DNA from: an uncultured Atopobiaceae bacterium
GTDB taxonomy: Bacteria; Actinomycetota; Coriobacteriia; Coriobacteriales; Atopobiaceae
Direction of reading: 5' to 3'
Length of the DNA stretch: 64,000 nucleotides
NCBI GenBank assembly: GCA_944320975.1
Contig: CALUJM010000001.1
Span: 248,001-312,000, forward strand
Shown: one piece after another, positions 15,335 to 25,320 of the stretch
Numbering within the stretch: the first letter of the stretch is position 1
Layout: each line of letters opens with the position of its first letter
The notes under the pieces: model-generated
Seen by the model: the letters and a program-made list of their open reading frames with translations, nothing else
The model's database searches: none
What the model was told of the DNA's origin: nothing
Program-made: the position numbers and the translations under genes

Positions 15335-16383
15335 GGTCGCTGCACCCCCTCAGAGTCGGGCCGCGAGGGCCCCGCCGCCTCGCGCGCCGCCGCGGGGTCC
15401 ATGCGCGCGGCCTCGTGCGCGACCCAGGTGCCCAGAACGCCGCGGCCGGCGCGGTCGTTTCCCTCCTGGAGCAGGACGATCCCCTCGCTGACGGCGAGGA
15501 TGAGCTCGTCCTCGCTGTAGGGGGACACGCGCAGGCGCGCGAACTCCCCGTCGGGGAGCTCGGTCTGGCGGACGAGCGCCCCCACCGCCCCCGGATAGAG
15601 GCCGACCAGGCGCTCCAGCCAGGCGCGCGCCCCCGCGAAGTCGCAGCGCTTGTGCGCGAGGGCGACGTGGGAGAGCAAGATCCAGGGGTCGTCGGCGCCG
15701 CGCAGCGGGGATATCTCCGCGTAGCGCCGCTCGAGGTCGGCGAGCCCCTCCTCGTCCTCGAGCTTGGCGAGGGCGTAGGCGAGGGTGAAGCGGACGTCGG
15801 AGCAGTCGCGGGGGTCGGACGCCAGGAGCTTCTCGGCAGCCTCCGCCGCCACGCGGTTGCGCCCGCAGATGAGCGCCTCCTCGGCGAGCGAGGCCATCCA
15901 GCGCCAGTAGGGGCGCATGGCGATGCTCGCGGCAAGGGCGCGCCGCTCCCCCTCGAGCTCGCTCACCGCCTCGTCGCGCGCCTGCTCGCACGAGGCCCGG
16001 ACCTCCTCGGCCCGGTCCGCGAGGAAGCGGTAGCGGGCGTCGATCGAGGGGGTCTTGGAGGACGAGCGCATGCGAATCGCGTCGTGGCAGGCCGGGTCGA
16101 GCGATATGGCCTCGTCGAGCAGGTCCTTGCCCCGCTGGATGAGGCCGGGGGCCTGCTCGTCGGTCGCAAACGGGAGCCGGTAGTCAACGACGTCGGCAGC
16201 GAGGACCACGAGGTGGAAGGCGCGGTCGGCGTCGGTCTGCGGGAGGGAGTCGCGGTCCTGGGCGAAGCGCCGGCCAAAGCTCGCGAACGCGCGCGTGGCC
16301 GCGACCGGGTCGCCCTGGTCGAGCTCGCGGGCAAAGCGCAGGCTGAGCCGCTGGTAGTCCTCGCGCTGTGGGTTGTGCGCCAT
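15331..16383 (-). CDS. Helical-repeat (TPR/ST7-like) protein of unknown function
   Basis: 350 aa, soluble. Repeated helix pairs include DLLDEAISLDPACHDAIRMR and, about 75 residues later, RVAAEAAEKLLASDPRDCSD, FTLAYALAKLEDEEGL and DFAGARAWLERLVGLYPGA, which is TPR-like packing. It resembles the ST7-type repeat proteins seen in gut Actinobacteria and Firmicutes, known only by sequence. The ATG at 16383 has GAGAGGAG upstream. It is the first gene of a two-gene unit with the paralogue at 14375. Confidence 0.7.
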   Translation of the reverse strand: MAHNPQREDYQRLSLRFARELDQGDPVAATRAFASFGRRFAQDRDSLPQTDADRAFHLVVLAADVVDYRLPFATDEQAPGLIQRGKDLLDEAISLDPACHDAIRMRSSSKTPSIDARYRFLADRAEEVRASCEQARDEAVSELEGERRALAASIAMRPYWRWMASLAEEALICGRNRVAAEAAEKLLASDPRDCSDVRFTLAYALAKLEDEEGLADLERRYAEISPLRGADDPWILLSHVALAHKRCDFAGARAWLERLVGLYPGAVGALVRQTELPDGEFARLRVSPYSEDELILAVSEGIVLLQEGNDRAGRGVLGTWVAHEAARMDPAAAREAAGPSRPDSEGVQRP

Positions 16384-16564
16384 CGTGGAAGCTCCTCTCG
16401 TCCCTCTATGGTAGCGGAGCCGGCCGGCGCCCGCCGCGTCGCTCGGGGGACCGTTCGCGCGGGGACCGAAAATGCGGTCTGTTGCCAATGCGTTTCTGCT
16501 ATGCTGTGTGCGGCTCGGGTCATGGAGTTTTGGTGGCCGGGCCGCGGTACTTCTCGTTCGTCGA

Positions 16565-16609
16565 AAACGGGGGAGATGCCCCCGTTTCAAATCCGTCGCG
16601 GGGGCGACG
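16565..16609 (+). promoter_or_regulatory. Two tandem hairpins in the alcohol dehydrogenase leader
   Basis: AAACGGGGG pairs with CCCCCGTTT (16565-16587), followed five bases later by CCGTCGC-GGGG-GCGACGG (16593-16610), then GGAGGAG and the start codon. A TATGCT box about 60 bp upstream is a likely -10. The role (5' stabiliser or regulatory leader) is unknown. Confidence 0.6.
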
Positions 16610-16631
16610 GCAAAGGAATTGGAGGAGTGTT

Positions 16632-17846
16632 ATGGGACGTTTCACCAACCCGCGTGACCTGTACTTCGGCGAGGGCGCCCGCCACGAGGTCAAGAACCTC
16701 AAGGGCTCCAAGGCCGTCATCGTCACCGGCGGCGGCTCCATGCGTCGCGGCGGCTTCCTGCAGGACGTCGAGAACGACCTCAAGGAGGCCGGCTTCGAGG
16801 TCAAGCTGATCGAGGGCGTCGAGTCCGACCCGTCCGTCGAGACCGTCATGAACGGCGCCGCCGTCATGGCCGAGTTCGAGCCCGACTGGATCATCGCCCT
16901 CGGCGGCGGCTCCCCGATCGACGCCGCCAAGGCCATGTGGATCAAGTACGAGTACCCCGAGACCACCTTCGAGGACATGTGCAAGGTCTTCGGCCTGCCC
17001 AAGCTGCGCACCAAGGCCCACTTCTGCGCCATCTCCTCCACCTCCGGCACCGCCACCGAGGTCACCGCGTTCTCGATCATCACCGACTACGCCAAGGGCA
17101 TCAAGTTCCCGATCGCCGACTTCGAGATCACGCCCGACGTGGCCATCGTCGACCCCGAGCTCACCTACACCATGCCCGCCAAGCTCTGCGCTCACACCGG
17201 CATGGACGCCCTGACCCACTCCATCGAGGCCTACGTCTCCACCGCCGGCTCCGCCTACACCGACGCCAACGCCCTCTACGCCATGCGTGAGATCGTCGAG
17301 TGGCTGCCCAAGTCCTACGCTGGCGACAAGGAGGCCCGTCAGCACATGCACGACGCCCAGTGCATCGCCGGCATCGCCTTCTCCTCCGGCCTGCTCGGCA
17401 TCGTGCACTCCATGGCGCACAAGACCGGCGCCGCCTTCACCGGCGACCACATCATCCACGGCTGCGCCAACGCCATGTACCTCGGCAAGGTCATCCAGTT
17501 CAACTCCAAGGACGCCCGCGCCAAGAGCCGCTACGCCTACATCGCCAAGGAGGTCTTCCACCTCGCCGGCGAGACCGAGGACGAGCTCGTCGCCGCTCTC
17601 GTCCAGATGATCCGCGACCTCAACGACAAGATCGACATCCCGCAGGGCATCAAGAACTACGGCAAGGGCGGCGTCAAGGCCGACGAGTCCATCATCGACT
17701 ACGCCGAGTTCGAGGAGAAGAAGTCCCGTATCGCCGTCGACGCCATCGGCGACGCCTGCACCGGCTCCAACCCGCGCCAGCCCACGCCCGAGGAGATGGA
17801 GAAGCTCCTCGAGTGCGTCTACAACGACGTCGACGTGGACTTCTAA
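16632..17846 (+). CDS. Iron-containing alcohol dehydrogenase
   Basis: 404 aa, a typical length for group III (iron) alcohol dehydrogenases. The N-terminal half has the NAD(P)-binding GGGSPIDAAKAMW; the second half carries the metal-site histidines in HTGMDALTHSIEAYV, GIVHSMAHKTGAAF and DHIIHGCANAMYL. It probably reduces an aldehyde to an alcohol to recycle NADH in fermentation; substrate not determinable. Almost exclusive use of C/G-ending codons and a strong GGAGGAG site suggest high expression. It is monocistronic, with leader hairpins before it and a strong terminator after it. Confidence 0.93.
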   Translation: MGRFTNPRDLYFGEGARHEVKNLKGSKAVIVTGGGSMRRGGFLQDVENDLKEAGFEVKLIEGVESDPSVETVMNGAAVMAEFEPDWIIALGGGSPIDAAKAMWIKYEYPETTFEDMCKVFGLPKLRTKAHFCAISSTSGTATEVTAFSIITDYAKGIKFPIADFEITPDVAIVDPELTYTMPAKLCAHTGMDALTHSIEAYVSTAGSAYTDANALYAMREIVEWLPKSYAGDKEARQHMHDAQCIAGIAFSSGLLGIVHSMAHKTGAAFTGDHIIHGCANAMYLGKVIQFNSKDARAKSRYAYIAKEVFHLAGETEDELVAALVQMIRDLNDKIDIPQGIKNYGKGGVKADESIIDYAEFEEKKSRIAVDAIGDACTGSNPRQPTPEEMEKLLECVYNDVDVDF

Positions 17847-17883
17847 GCCATCAGCGAGAAGAACCTCTCGCCCTAGGCGACTC

Positions 17884-17917
17884 AAAGGGGTCGGGACCTC
17901 GTGTCCCGGCCCCTTTT
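17884..17917 (+). terminator. Rho-independent terminator of the alcohol dehydrogenase gene
   Basis: AAAGGGGTCGGGAC and GTCCCGGCCCCTTT form a 14-bp stem with one mismatch and end in TTTT. Confidence 0.88.
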
Positions 17918-17971
17918 GCGGATGTCTCCGCCTTGTTCGGGAGGCCTTCCTCAAAGAGTAAAAAAACATCC

Positions 17972-18003
17972 AAAACTGTAGATTATTAAAACTGAAGATT
18001 ATT
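17972..18003. repeat. Two tandem 16-bp AT-rich repeats
   Basis: AAAACTGTAGATTATT and AAAACTGAAGATTATT lie head to tail (one difference) in a markedly AT-rich patch (about 17950-18010) of an otherwise GC-rich region. Possibly a protein-binding site. Confidence 0.6.
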
Positions 18004-18058
18004 TCGAGAAAGATGCCTCATGAAGCACGGGACCGTCGCCGCCACGCCCCGCGCGCTC

Positions 18059-18358
18059 TTACACGAGCTCGATCTTCTCGACGCCCTCGCGGCTCGTCTC
18101 GCGGTAGAGGACGAACTTGCGCCCGATGACCTGCACGAGCTCGGCGCGGCACCGCTGCGCGAGCTCCTCGGCGGCCTCGCGGACGTCCAGGCTCGAGGAC
18201 TCCAGCACGGAGCACTTGATGAGCTCGCGCGCCTCGAGCGCCTTGTCCGCCTGGTCGACGGTGCCCTCGTTGACGTCTGCCTTGCCGATGATGATCACGG
18301 GCTCCAGATGATGCGCCAGGCTGCGAAGCTGCCTGACCTGCCTTCCCTTGAGTGCCAC
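18059..18358 (-). CDS. yhbY: YhbY/CRS1 family RNA-binding protein
   Basis: 99 aa, a complete single CRM domain. ALKGRQVRQLRSLAHHLEPV runs into a GKADVN segment; the family GxxG loop is replaced here by IIIGKADVNEGT, and the protein ends RKFVLYRE. Bacterial YhbY associates with the pre-50S ribosome. GTG 18358 is chosen because GGAAGGAG lies seven bases upstream and the protein then begins exactly at the domain; a longer frame to 18436 has no support. Confidence 0.88.
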   Translation of the reverse strand: MALKGRQVRQLRSLAHHLEPVIIIGKADVNEGTVDQADKALEARELIKCSVLESSSLDVREAAEELAQRCRAELVQVIGRKFVLYRETSREGVEKIELV

Positions 18359-18481
18359 GTCTTCTCCTTCCAAACCCTTCCAAACGCGGACATCCACGAT
18401 ACCCGACATGCGTCGCGCGGGACAGGCCCGTGCCACCTCGCTAGAATGTTCCCCGAAAACGACTCAAGACAAGGGGGAGCG

Positions 18482-19309
18482 ATGGCGGGCGAGAAGGACG
18501 GTGCGGTCGCGTTCTTTGACGTCGACGGCACGCTGGTGTGGCACGACGAGGAGAAGGTCGCGAGCGGGGAGAGCGACTTCTCTAAGGACGTTCCGAGCCC
18601 TGCCGTCTACGATGCGTTCGACCGCATGCGCGCGGCGGGCAACCTCGCCTTCATCTGCACCGGGCGCCCCACGCCGTTCATCATGGACTCGCTGCGAGCC
18701 CTGCGGCCGGACGGCTACGTCGCCTGCGCGGGCGCCTACGTTCAGGTGGGAGACGTCGTCGTCCGCGACGAGCACATCCCGTCCGACCTGCTGCTCGAGA
18801 CCGCGGAGCGCTTCGTGGCAGCGGGCATCGACGTGACGTTCGAGAGCAACACGATGGGCGTCGAGGTCCGCCCGTCGGGCGCCCCCGCGCACTTCCCCGG
18901 CCTGGGGCTCGTCCGCACCGCGGCGGAGCTCGAGCCGTTCCTGCGGGAGCACGCCTACGCCAAGTTCTGCGTGAGCCGCTGCGACCCGGATGCCCTCGAG
19001 GGCGTCCGCGCGTTCTGCGAGCGCCACTTCACGATCGCCAACCTGCAGTTCGGCACCTACGAGTTCTCCCCGCGCGGCGTGGACAAGGGGACGGGCATCG
19101 AGGCCGCGCTCGCCCATCTCGGCCACGGCAGAAAGGGAACCTTCGCCTTTGGCGACTCGGAGAACGACCTGCCCATGGCGCCCGCCGTCGAGACGTTCGT
19201 CGCCATGGCCAACGCCCTGCCCGCGGTCAAGGAGCGCGCCGGCTACGTGACCGATTCCGTGGAGAGGGACGGCGTCCCCGCCGCGCTCGCGCACTTCGGG
19301 CTCATCTAG
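18482..19309 (+). CDS. HAD-IIB (Cof-type) hydrolase
   Basis: 275 aa. FFDVDGTL (motif I), FICTGRP (motif II Thr), a large cap inserted in the middle (DVTFESNTMGVEV ... NLQFGTYEF) and DKGTGIEAAL plus FGDSENDLPM (motifs III and IV) define a Cof-type phosphatase acting on small phosphorylated metabolites. AAGGGGGAG precedes the ATG; a TAGAAT box at 18442 is a probable -10. It is divergent from yhbY. Substrate unknown. Confidence 0.9.
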   Translation: MAGEKDGAVAFFDVDGTLVWHDEEKVASGESDFSKDVPSPAVYDAFDRMRAAGNLAFICTGRPTPFIMDSLRALRPDGYVACAGAYVQVGDVVVRDEHIPSDLLLETAERFVAAGIDVTFESNTMGVEVRPSGAPAHFPGLGLVRTAAELEPFLREHAYAKFCVSRCDPDALEGVRAFCERHFTIANLQFGTYEFSPRGVDKGTGIEAALAHLGHGRKGTFAFGDSENDLPMAPAVETFVAMANALPAVKERAGYVTDSVERDGVPAALAHFGLI

Positions 19310-19325
19310 CGCCCCCCCGCGTCCG

Positions 19326-20192
19326 TCACCCGCACGGCGGGCCGCTCCACCTGAAGTGGCGCCTCACCGCCGCCTGGAAGGCGTCCGCATAGGCCTCGCC
19401 CGGCTGGCCGAGAAGAACCAGCAGCGTGTCGCTCTTCCGCGCGTAGCCGCGCGCCACGGCCTCGTCGATCGCCTCCGCGTCCGTGACCACCTCGACCGTG
19501 AACCCCTCGAACTCCTCGCGCGCGGCGCCCACGATGAGGCGGCGGTCCCGCGGGTCGCGGCTCTGCTCCACCACGGCGCAGACGTGCTGCTCAGGCGGGA
19601 AGAGCAGCTCCCCGTGCCCCTGTACGCCGGACATGAGCAGGCCCTCCTGCACCTCTCGCTCGCGCGCGCCCAGCAGCTCGAGGGTCGCGATCGCGGCGAG
19701 CGCGGGGCCCACGTTGAAGATGCCGGGGAGCGGCGCGGCGACGCCGCCCTCCCAGGTGGGGGTATGGGCGACGAACTGCACGTACCCGTACCCGGCGCGC
19801 TTGTTGGTGGAGCCCACGTCCGCGAGGAAGCTGCGCGTGGAGAAGCTCAGGCCCCGACCCGTGCCGCGCACGGTGCCCGACCCGCCTGCGCCCAGCACGC
19901 AGAGCAGGTCCGTCGAGGGGAGGTCCTTCTCGTCCGCCCCGTCCGAGAGCTCGAGCACGACGTATGAGAGGCCGGCCTCCCGCGCGCGGGCGAGGTGCCC
20001 GTCGAGCCTTCCCAGCGCGTTCCGCGCCGCCGCGCCGCGTGCGTACCCGACGCCGTCGTAGACCTCGCGCGCCCCTATCACGCCGACGTGGCGGTAGGGC
20101 TCGCCACGGTCGAGGACGCAGCGCAGCATGGTCGAGACGACCGCGCGGTCGTGCTCGCCGGCCACCACCCCGATGACGGTCGGGCGGCCCAT
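19326..20192 (-). CDS. Mur-ligase-like protein with a degenerate P-loop
   Basis: 288 aa. It aligns end to end with the ligase and C-terminal parts of the MurE encoded just upstream: GVVAGEHDRAVVSTMLR corresponds to MurE GITGTKGKTTTAYMLR, GVIGAREVYDGV to GMIGTVETYDGV, VVLELSD to MVMEVSS, and TLLVLLGQPGEA to VVLLLAKGHETR. The ATP-binding GKT is replaced, so normal ligase activity is unlikely. MurE's N-terminal UDP-binding domain is missing. The ATG follows the murE stop with no gap. It may be a regulator or partner of MurE, or a repurposed enzyme. Identity as a Mur homologue is fairly sure; function unknown. Confidence 0.75.
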   Translation of the reverse strand: MGRPTVIGVVAGEHDRAVVSTMLRCVLDRGEPYRHVGVIGAREVYDGVGYARGAAARNALGRLDGHLARAREAGLSYVVLELSDGADEKDLPSTDLLCVLGAGGSGTVRGTGRGLSFSTRSFLADVGSTNKRAGYGYVQFVAHTPTWEGGVAAPLPGIFNVGPALAAIATLELLGAREREVQEGLLMSGVQGHGELLFPPEQHVCAVVEQSRDPRDRRLIVGAAREEFEGFTVEVVTDAEAIDEAVARGYARKSDTLLVLLGQPGEAYADAFQAAVRRHFRWSGPPCG

Positions 20193-21719
20193 CTAGCGCT
20201 CGACGGGGTGCGCGCGGTCGTGCTCCTCGACGCCGCGGCGGGCGAGCACGCAGTCGGAGGTGCAGGGGACGTAGCCGTCGCGGGTGTGCTGGCGGGTCTC
20301 GTGGCCCTTGGCGAGGAGCAGGACGACGCTGCGCCGGCCCTCCGCCAGCTCGAAGGCGCGCCGCGCGGCCTCCTCGCGGTCCACGACGATCTCGTGGGGG
20401 AACCCCTCCGGGAGCGCGCGCTCCATCTCGCGGCAGATGTCGAGCGGGTCCTCGGTCCAGGGGTCGTCCGAGGTGAGGACCACGTAGTCGGCATAGCGCG
20501 CGGCCACCTCGGGAAGGTCGCGGCGGCGCTCGAGGGCCTTGCCGCCCACGGCGCCAAAGACGGCGATGACCTGCGCCCCGGAGAAGCAGTCGGAGACCGC
20601 GGAGAGAAGCGACTCAAAGGCCAGGCGGTTGTGCGCGTAGTCCACGATGGCGGTGAGCTGGCGGTCCTTCGAGCGGTAGAACTCCATGCGCCCGGGGACG
20701 CGCGTCGCGGCGAGGCCGCGCGCGATGGCGTCGGGGCCGATGCCCAGCAGGTGCGCGCAGAGCGCCGCGGCGAGTGCGTTGGAGACGCTGAAATCGCCCG
20801 GGAACGGCAGCGAGACGCGCCGCTCCCAGCCGTCCAGGTGCATCGTGAAGGAGATGCCCTCCTCGGAGGGGACGAGCTCGTCGGCCCAGGCGTCGGCCTC
20901 GGCGCGCCCCACGCCAAAGGTGAGCGTGCGCTCTGCCGCCGACGCCGCCTCGAGGATGCGCCCGACGTGGTCGGAGTCGAGGTTCGCGACCGCGGTGGCG
21001 CACTGCGAGAAGATCTTGAGCTTGGAGGTGAAGTAGTCCTCGAAGTCGGCGTGCTCGACGGGGGAGATGTGGTCGAGCCCGATGTTGAGGAAGCAGGCCA
21101 CGTCGAGGTCGACCCCGTAGCTGCGGTCGTACTTGAGGGCCTGGCTGGACACCTCCATGACCATGGCGCGGAGGCGGGAGTCGCGCGCGCACGCCAGGTG
21201 GCGCCAGAGGTCGGGCGCCTCCGGCGTCGTGTTTCTCGAGGGCTCGTCTGTGACGCCGTCGTAGGTCTCGACGGTGCCGATCATGCCGCAGGACCGCTCG
21301 CCGCACGCGGCGTCCACGATGGTGCGCAGCATGTAGGCGGTGGTCGTCTTGCCCTTGGTCCCGGTGATGCCCACGACGGGCAGGTCGCGGTCGGGCCGGC
21401 CGAAGGCCTGCGCCGAGCACAGGGCCATGGCGCGCCTCAGGTCGGAGGTGACGAGGGCGGGGGTGCCGGGGGCCACGCGGGAGAGCTCCGCCGCGCGCGC
21501 CTCGTCGCAGAGGTAGGCGACGGCGCCCGACGAGAGCGCGCCCGCGAGGAACTCCGGGCGGAAGGCGGCGCCCTTGCAGACGAAGAGCTCGCCCGCCGAG
21601 ACGGACCTCGAGTCGCAGGACGCCCCGCAGACGGCGACGTCCGCACCTGGCGCGCCGGAGATGAGGATGCCCGCCTTCTCCAGGGTGCCGGCGAGCTCTG
21701 CAAGCGTAGTCGTGTTCAT
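20193..21719 (-). CDS. murE: UDP-N-acetylmuramoyl-tripeptide synthetase MurE
   Basis: 508 aa with the three Mur ligase domains: N-terminal substrate domain with SCDSRSVSAGELFVC, central ATPase with GITGTKGKTTTAYM and VMEVSSQALKYDR, and a C-terminal domain with DYAHNRLAFESLL and LLLAKGHETRQ. It adds the third amino acid to UDP-MurNAc-L-Ala-D-Glu. At the specificity loop, where meso-diaminopimelate enzymes show DNPR, this protein reads DDPW, which argues against diaminopimelate. A TATACT box lies only about seven bases before the ATG and no ribosome-binding site is visible, so the transcript may be leaderless. Confidence 0.93.
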   Translation of the reverse strand: MNTTTLAELAGTLEKAGILISGAPGADVAVCGASCDSRSVSAGELFVCKGAAFRPEFLAGALSSGAVAYLCDEARAAELSRVAPGTPALVTSDLRRAMALCSAQAFGRPDRDLPVVGITGTKGKTTTAYMLRTIVDAACGERSCGMIGTVETYDGVTDEPSRNTTPEAPDLWRHLACARDSRLRAMVMEVSSQALKYDRSYGVDLDVACFLNIGLDHISPVEHADFEDYFTSKLKIFSQCATAVANLDSDHVGRILEAASAAERTLTFGVGRAEADAWADELVPSEEGISFTMHLDGWERRVSLPFPGDFSVSNALAAALCAHLLGIGPDAIARGLAATRVPGRMEFYRSKDRQLTAIVDYAHNRLAFESLLSAVSDCFSGAQVIAVFGAVGGKALERRRDLPEVAARYADYVVLTSDDPWTEDPLDICREMERALPEGFPHEIVVDREEAARRAFELAEGRRSVVLLLAKGHETRQHTRDGYVPCTSDCVLARRGVEEHDRAHPVER

Positions 21720-21726
21720 GGCATAC

Positions 21727-21732
21727 AGTATA
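21727..21732 (-). promoter_or_regulatory. -10 box directly before murE (leaderless mRNA candidate)
   Basis: TATACT on the minus strand ends eight bases before the murE ATG (21719), placing the expected transcription start at or next to the A of the start codon. Confidence 0.5.
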
Positions 21733-21821
21733 GGCGTGCGCGCGCCGCGCGGACCGCTCGCGGGAAGCGGGCCGGCCGACGCCGCCGCCCGAAACGCCCT
21801 GCGCCCAGAGAGGGGACCGCC

Positions 21822-22370
21822 ATGAAGCTCGTCATCGCATCAGACATCCACGGCGCCGCCGACGCCTGCGCCCGCCTCATGTCCGCCATCGAGGCGGAGA
21901 GCCCCGACCGCGTGGTTCTTCTCGGCGACCTGCTCTACCACGGACCGCGCAACGACCTGCCCGCGGACTACGCCCCCAAGCGCGTGATCGAGATGCTCAA
22001 CTCCATCGCCGAGCGCGTGATCGCCGTGCGCGGCAACTGCGAGGCCGAGGTCGACCAGATGGTCCTCAAGTTCCCGTGCATGGCCGACCACAACATCTTG
22101 GTGGACCCCGCCGCGGACGGCGGCCCGTACACGCTCTTCCTCACGCACGGGCACGTCTACGGCCCCGGCTACCACAACAGCGTCGACGCGTGGCCCGCGC
22201 TGCCCGGGCGCTCGGCGCTGGTGTACGGCCACACCCACATCAAGGTGAGCGAGAAGGACGAGGGGCACGGCGCCTGGGTCTTCAACCCGGGCTCGGCGGG
22301 CATCCCCAAGGACGGCACGGCCAGCTACGGCGTCTACGAGGGCGGGCGCTTCGAGCATCGCCTGCTGTAG
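21822..22370 (+). CDS. YfcE/MJ0936-type metallophosphoesterase
   Basis: 182 aa with all calcineurin-like metal motifs in order: ASDIHG, LLGDLLYHGPRN, RGNCEAEV, LTHGH and YGHTH, ending NPGSAGIPKDGTASYGV. YfcE-type enzymes are manganese-dependent phosphodiesterases tested mostly on artificial substrates. AGAGAGGGG precedes the ATG. It is divergent from murE. Confidence 0.92.
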   Translation: MKLVIASDIHGAADACARLMSAIEAESPDRVVLLGDLLYHGPRNDLPADYAPKRVIEMLNSIAERVIAVRGNCEAEVDQMVLKFPCMADHNILVDPAADGGPYTLFLTHGHVYGPGYHNSVDAWPALPGRSALVYGHTHIKVSEKDEGHGAWVFNPGSAGIPKDGTASYGVYEGGRFEHRLL

Positions 22371-22444
22371 GGCCAGCACGGCGCCGGGACGGCGTGCGGC
22401 CGCACGTTCCTCTCGCCTGCCACCTCAACTCCACACGTCAAAAA

Positions 22445-22467
22445 ATCTCATATGTGGAGACTTAGAT
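22445..22467. promoter_or_regulatory. Heat-shock operator in front of dnaK
   Basis: ATCT-N12-CTTAGAT, 23 bp, identical in layout to sites before clpB (27415) and hsp20 (32760). A TATAGAAT -10 region begins four bases downstream. It is probably bound by HspR (26380), whose known actinobacterial site (HAIR) has related CTTGAGT/ACTCAAG half-sites in the opposite arrangement. Confidence 0.7.
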
Positions 22468-22573
22468 AATGTATAGAATCGAAGCGCATGGGGGATAAAC
22501 TCCACCGTACAGAAAAGGAAACACGCGAGAGGGGCGGCCGCAGGGCGCCCCACGCAGGAAAAGGAGAGCAACC

Positions 22574-24472
<1,899 letters not shown>

Positions 24473-24504
24473 TTCGCGGCGGCCGTACGCAACGGATTGA
24501 GAAC

Positions 24505-24534
24505 GGGGGCGGCCACGGCTTCGCGGCCGCCCCT
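24505..24534 (+). other. GC-rich hairpin between dnaK and grpE
   Basis: GGGGCGGCC (24506-24514) pairs with GGCCGCCCC (24525-24533) with no T-run. It may limit readthrough or stabilise dnaK mRNA relative to grpE. Confidence 0.55.
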
Positions 24535-24548
24535 CGTGCAAAGAGGAC

Positions 24549-24577
24549 CGTGCAAAGGGGACAGTCACTTTTGCACG
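24549..24577. repeat. Palindrome before grpE
   Basis: CGTGCAAAGGGGAC and GTCACTTTTGCACG around A, with two mismatches near the centre. Same type as the pair at 25321-25398. It contains an in-frame GTG (24550) that should not be mistaken for the grpE start. Confidence 0.88.
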
Positions 24578-24600
24578 TTGAGCAGTTCGAGGAGGGTGAC

Positions 24601-25311
24601 GTGAAAGTGCCCATCGAGGTAGAGGACGAGAAGAACGAGGCCGTCGAGCCGGAGGCCGCTGTCGAGCCGGATGTCGAGGAGCTGGACGAGGACGCCGAGG
24701 AGCGTGCCCGCGTGGAGGCCGCCATCCGTGCCGGCGAGGAGGCCGCCGAGCGCGAGCTCGCCGCCGACGCCAGCAAGATTCGCGAGGAGCGCGACGAGCT
24801 GCAGAAGAAGCTCGCCGACGTCGAGGACCAGATCGAGGCCGCCAAGAAGGAGGCCTCCGAGGCCACGGAGCGCATGCTGCGCCTCCAGGCCGACTGGGAG
24901 AACTATCGCCGTCGCACGGCGGCGGAGCGCCTTGCCGAGAAGGAGCGTGCCGCCGAAGGCCTGGTCACGAGCCTTCTGCCCGTGATTGATGACATCGAGC
25001 GCGCTATCGAGCATGCCGGTGCCACCGACGAGAACGAGCAGCTCAAGCAGTTCGTCGACGGCGTCTCGGCCGTCCACGCCAAGATGCTCGCGGTTCTCGC
25101 CAAGGAGGGCGTCGAGCCCATCGACCCCGCCGGGGAGCCCTTCGAGCCCCTCGCGCACCAGGCCGTCGGCCGCGTCGAGGACAAGGACGCCTACGACGAG
25201 ACCGTGGCGCAGGTCTACCAGAAGGGCTATCGCATGGGCGACAAGGTCATCCGCACCGCCATGGTGACGGTGACCTATGGCGGACCCAAGCGCCCCGCCG
25301 AGGAGGAGTAG
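24601..25311 (+). CDS. grpE: Nucleotide exchange factor GrpE
   Basis: 236 aa. An acidic N-terminal tail (about 65 residues, Glu/Asp/Ala rich) leads to the long dimerising coiled coil (REERDELQKKLADVEDQ and onward), RLQADWENYRRRTAAE, and the beta-wing domain (PAGEPFEPLAHQAVGR ... KGYRMGDKVIRTAMVTV). It releases ADP from DnaK. GTG 24601 is chosen because GAGGAGGG lies before it and the upstream in-frame GTG sits inside a palindromic repeat. Confidence 0.95.
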   Translation: MKVPIEVEDEKNEAVEPEAAVEPDVEELDEDAEERARVEAAIRAGEEAAERELAADASKIREERDELQKKLADVEDQIEAAKKEASEATERMLRLQADWENYRRRTAAERLAEKERAAEGLVTSLLPVIDDIERAIEHAGATDENEQLKQFVDGVSAVHAKMLAVLAKEGVEPIDPAGEPFEPLAHQAVGRVEDKDAYDETVAQVYQKGYRMGDKVIRTAMVTVTYGGPKRPAEEE

Positions 25312-25320
25312 CGCCGCAGG

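Noticed and set aside
19995..21821. Plus-strand frame extending the YfcE-like phosphoesterase upstream by ~600 codons
   Set aside because: The extension is the complement of murE and its paralogue; the phosphoesterase domain starts exactly at ATG 21822 with a ribosome-binding site.
24550..24600. GTG 24550 as the start of grpE
   Set aside because: It lies inside a palindromic repeat, has no ribosome-binding site and adds non-conserved residues; GTG 24601 has GAGGAGGG in front.
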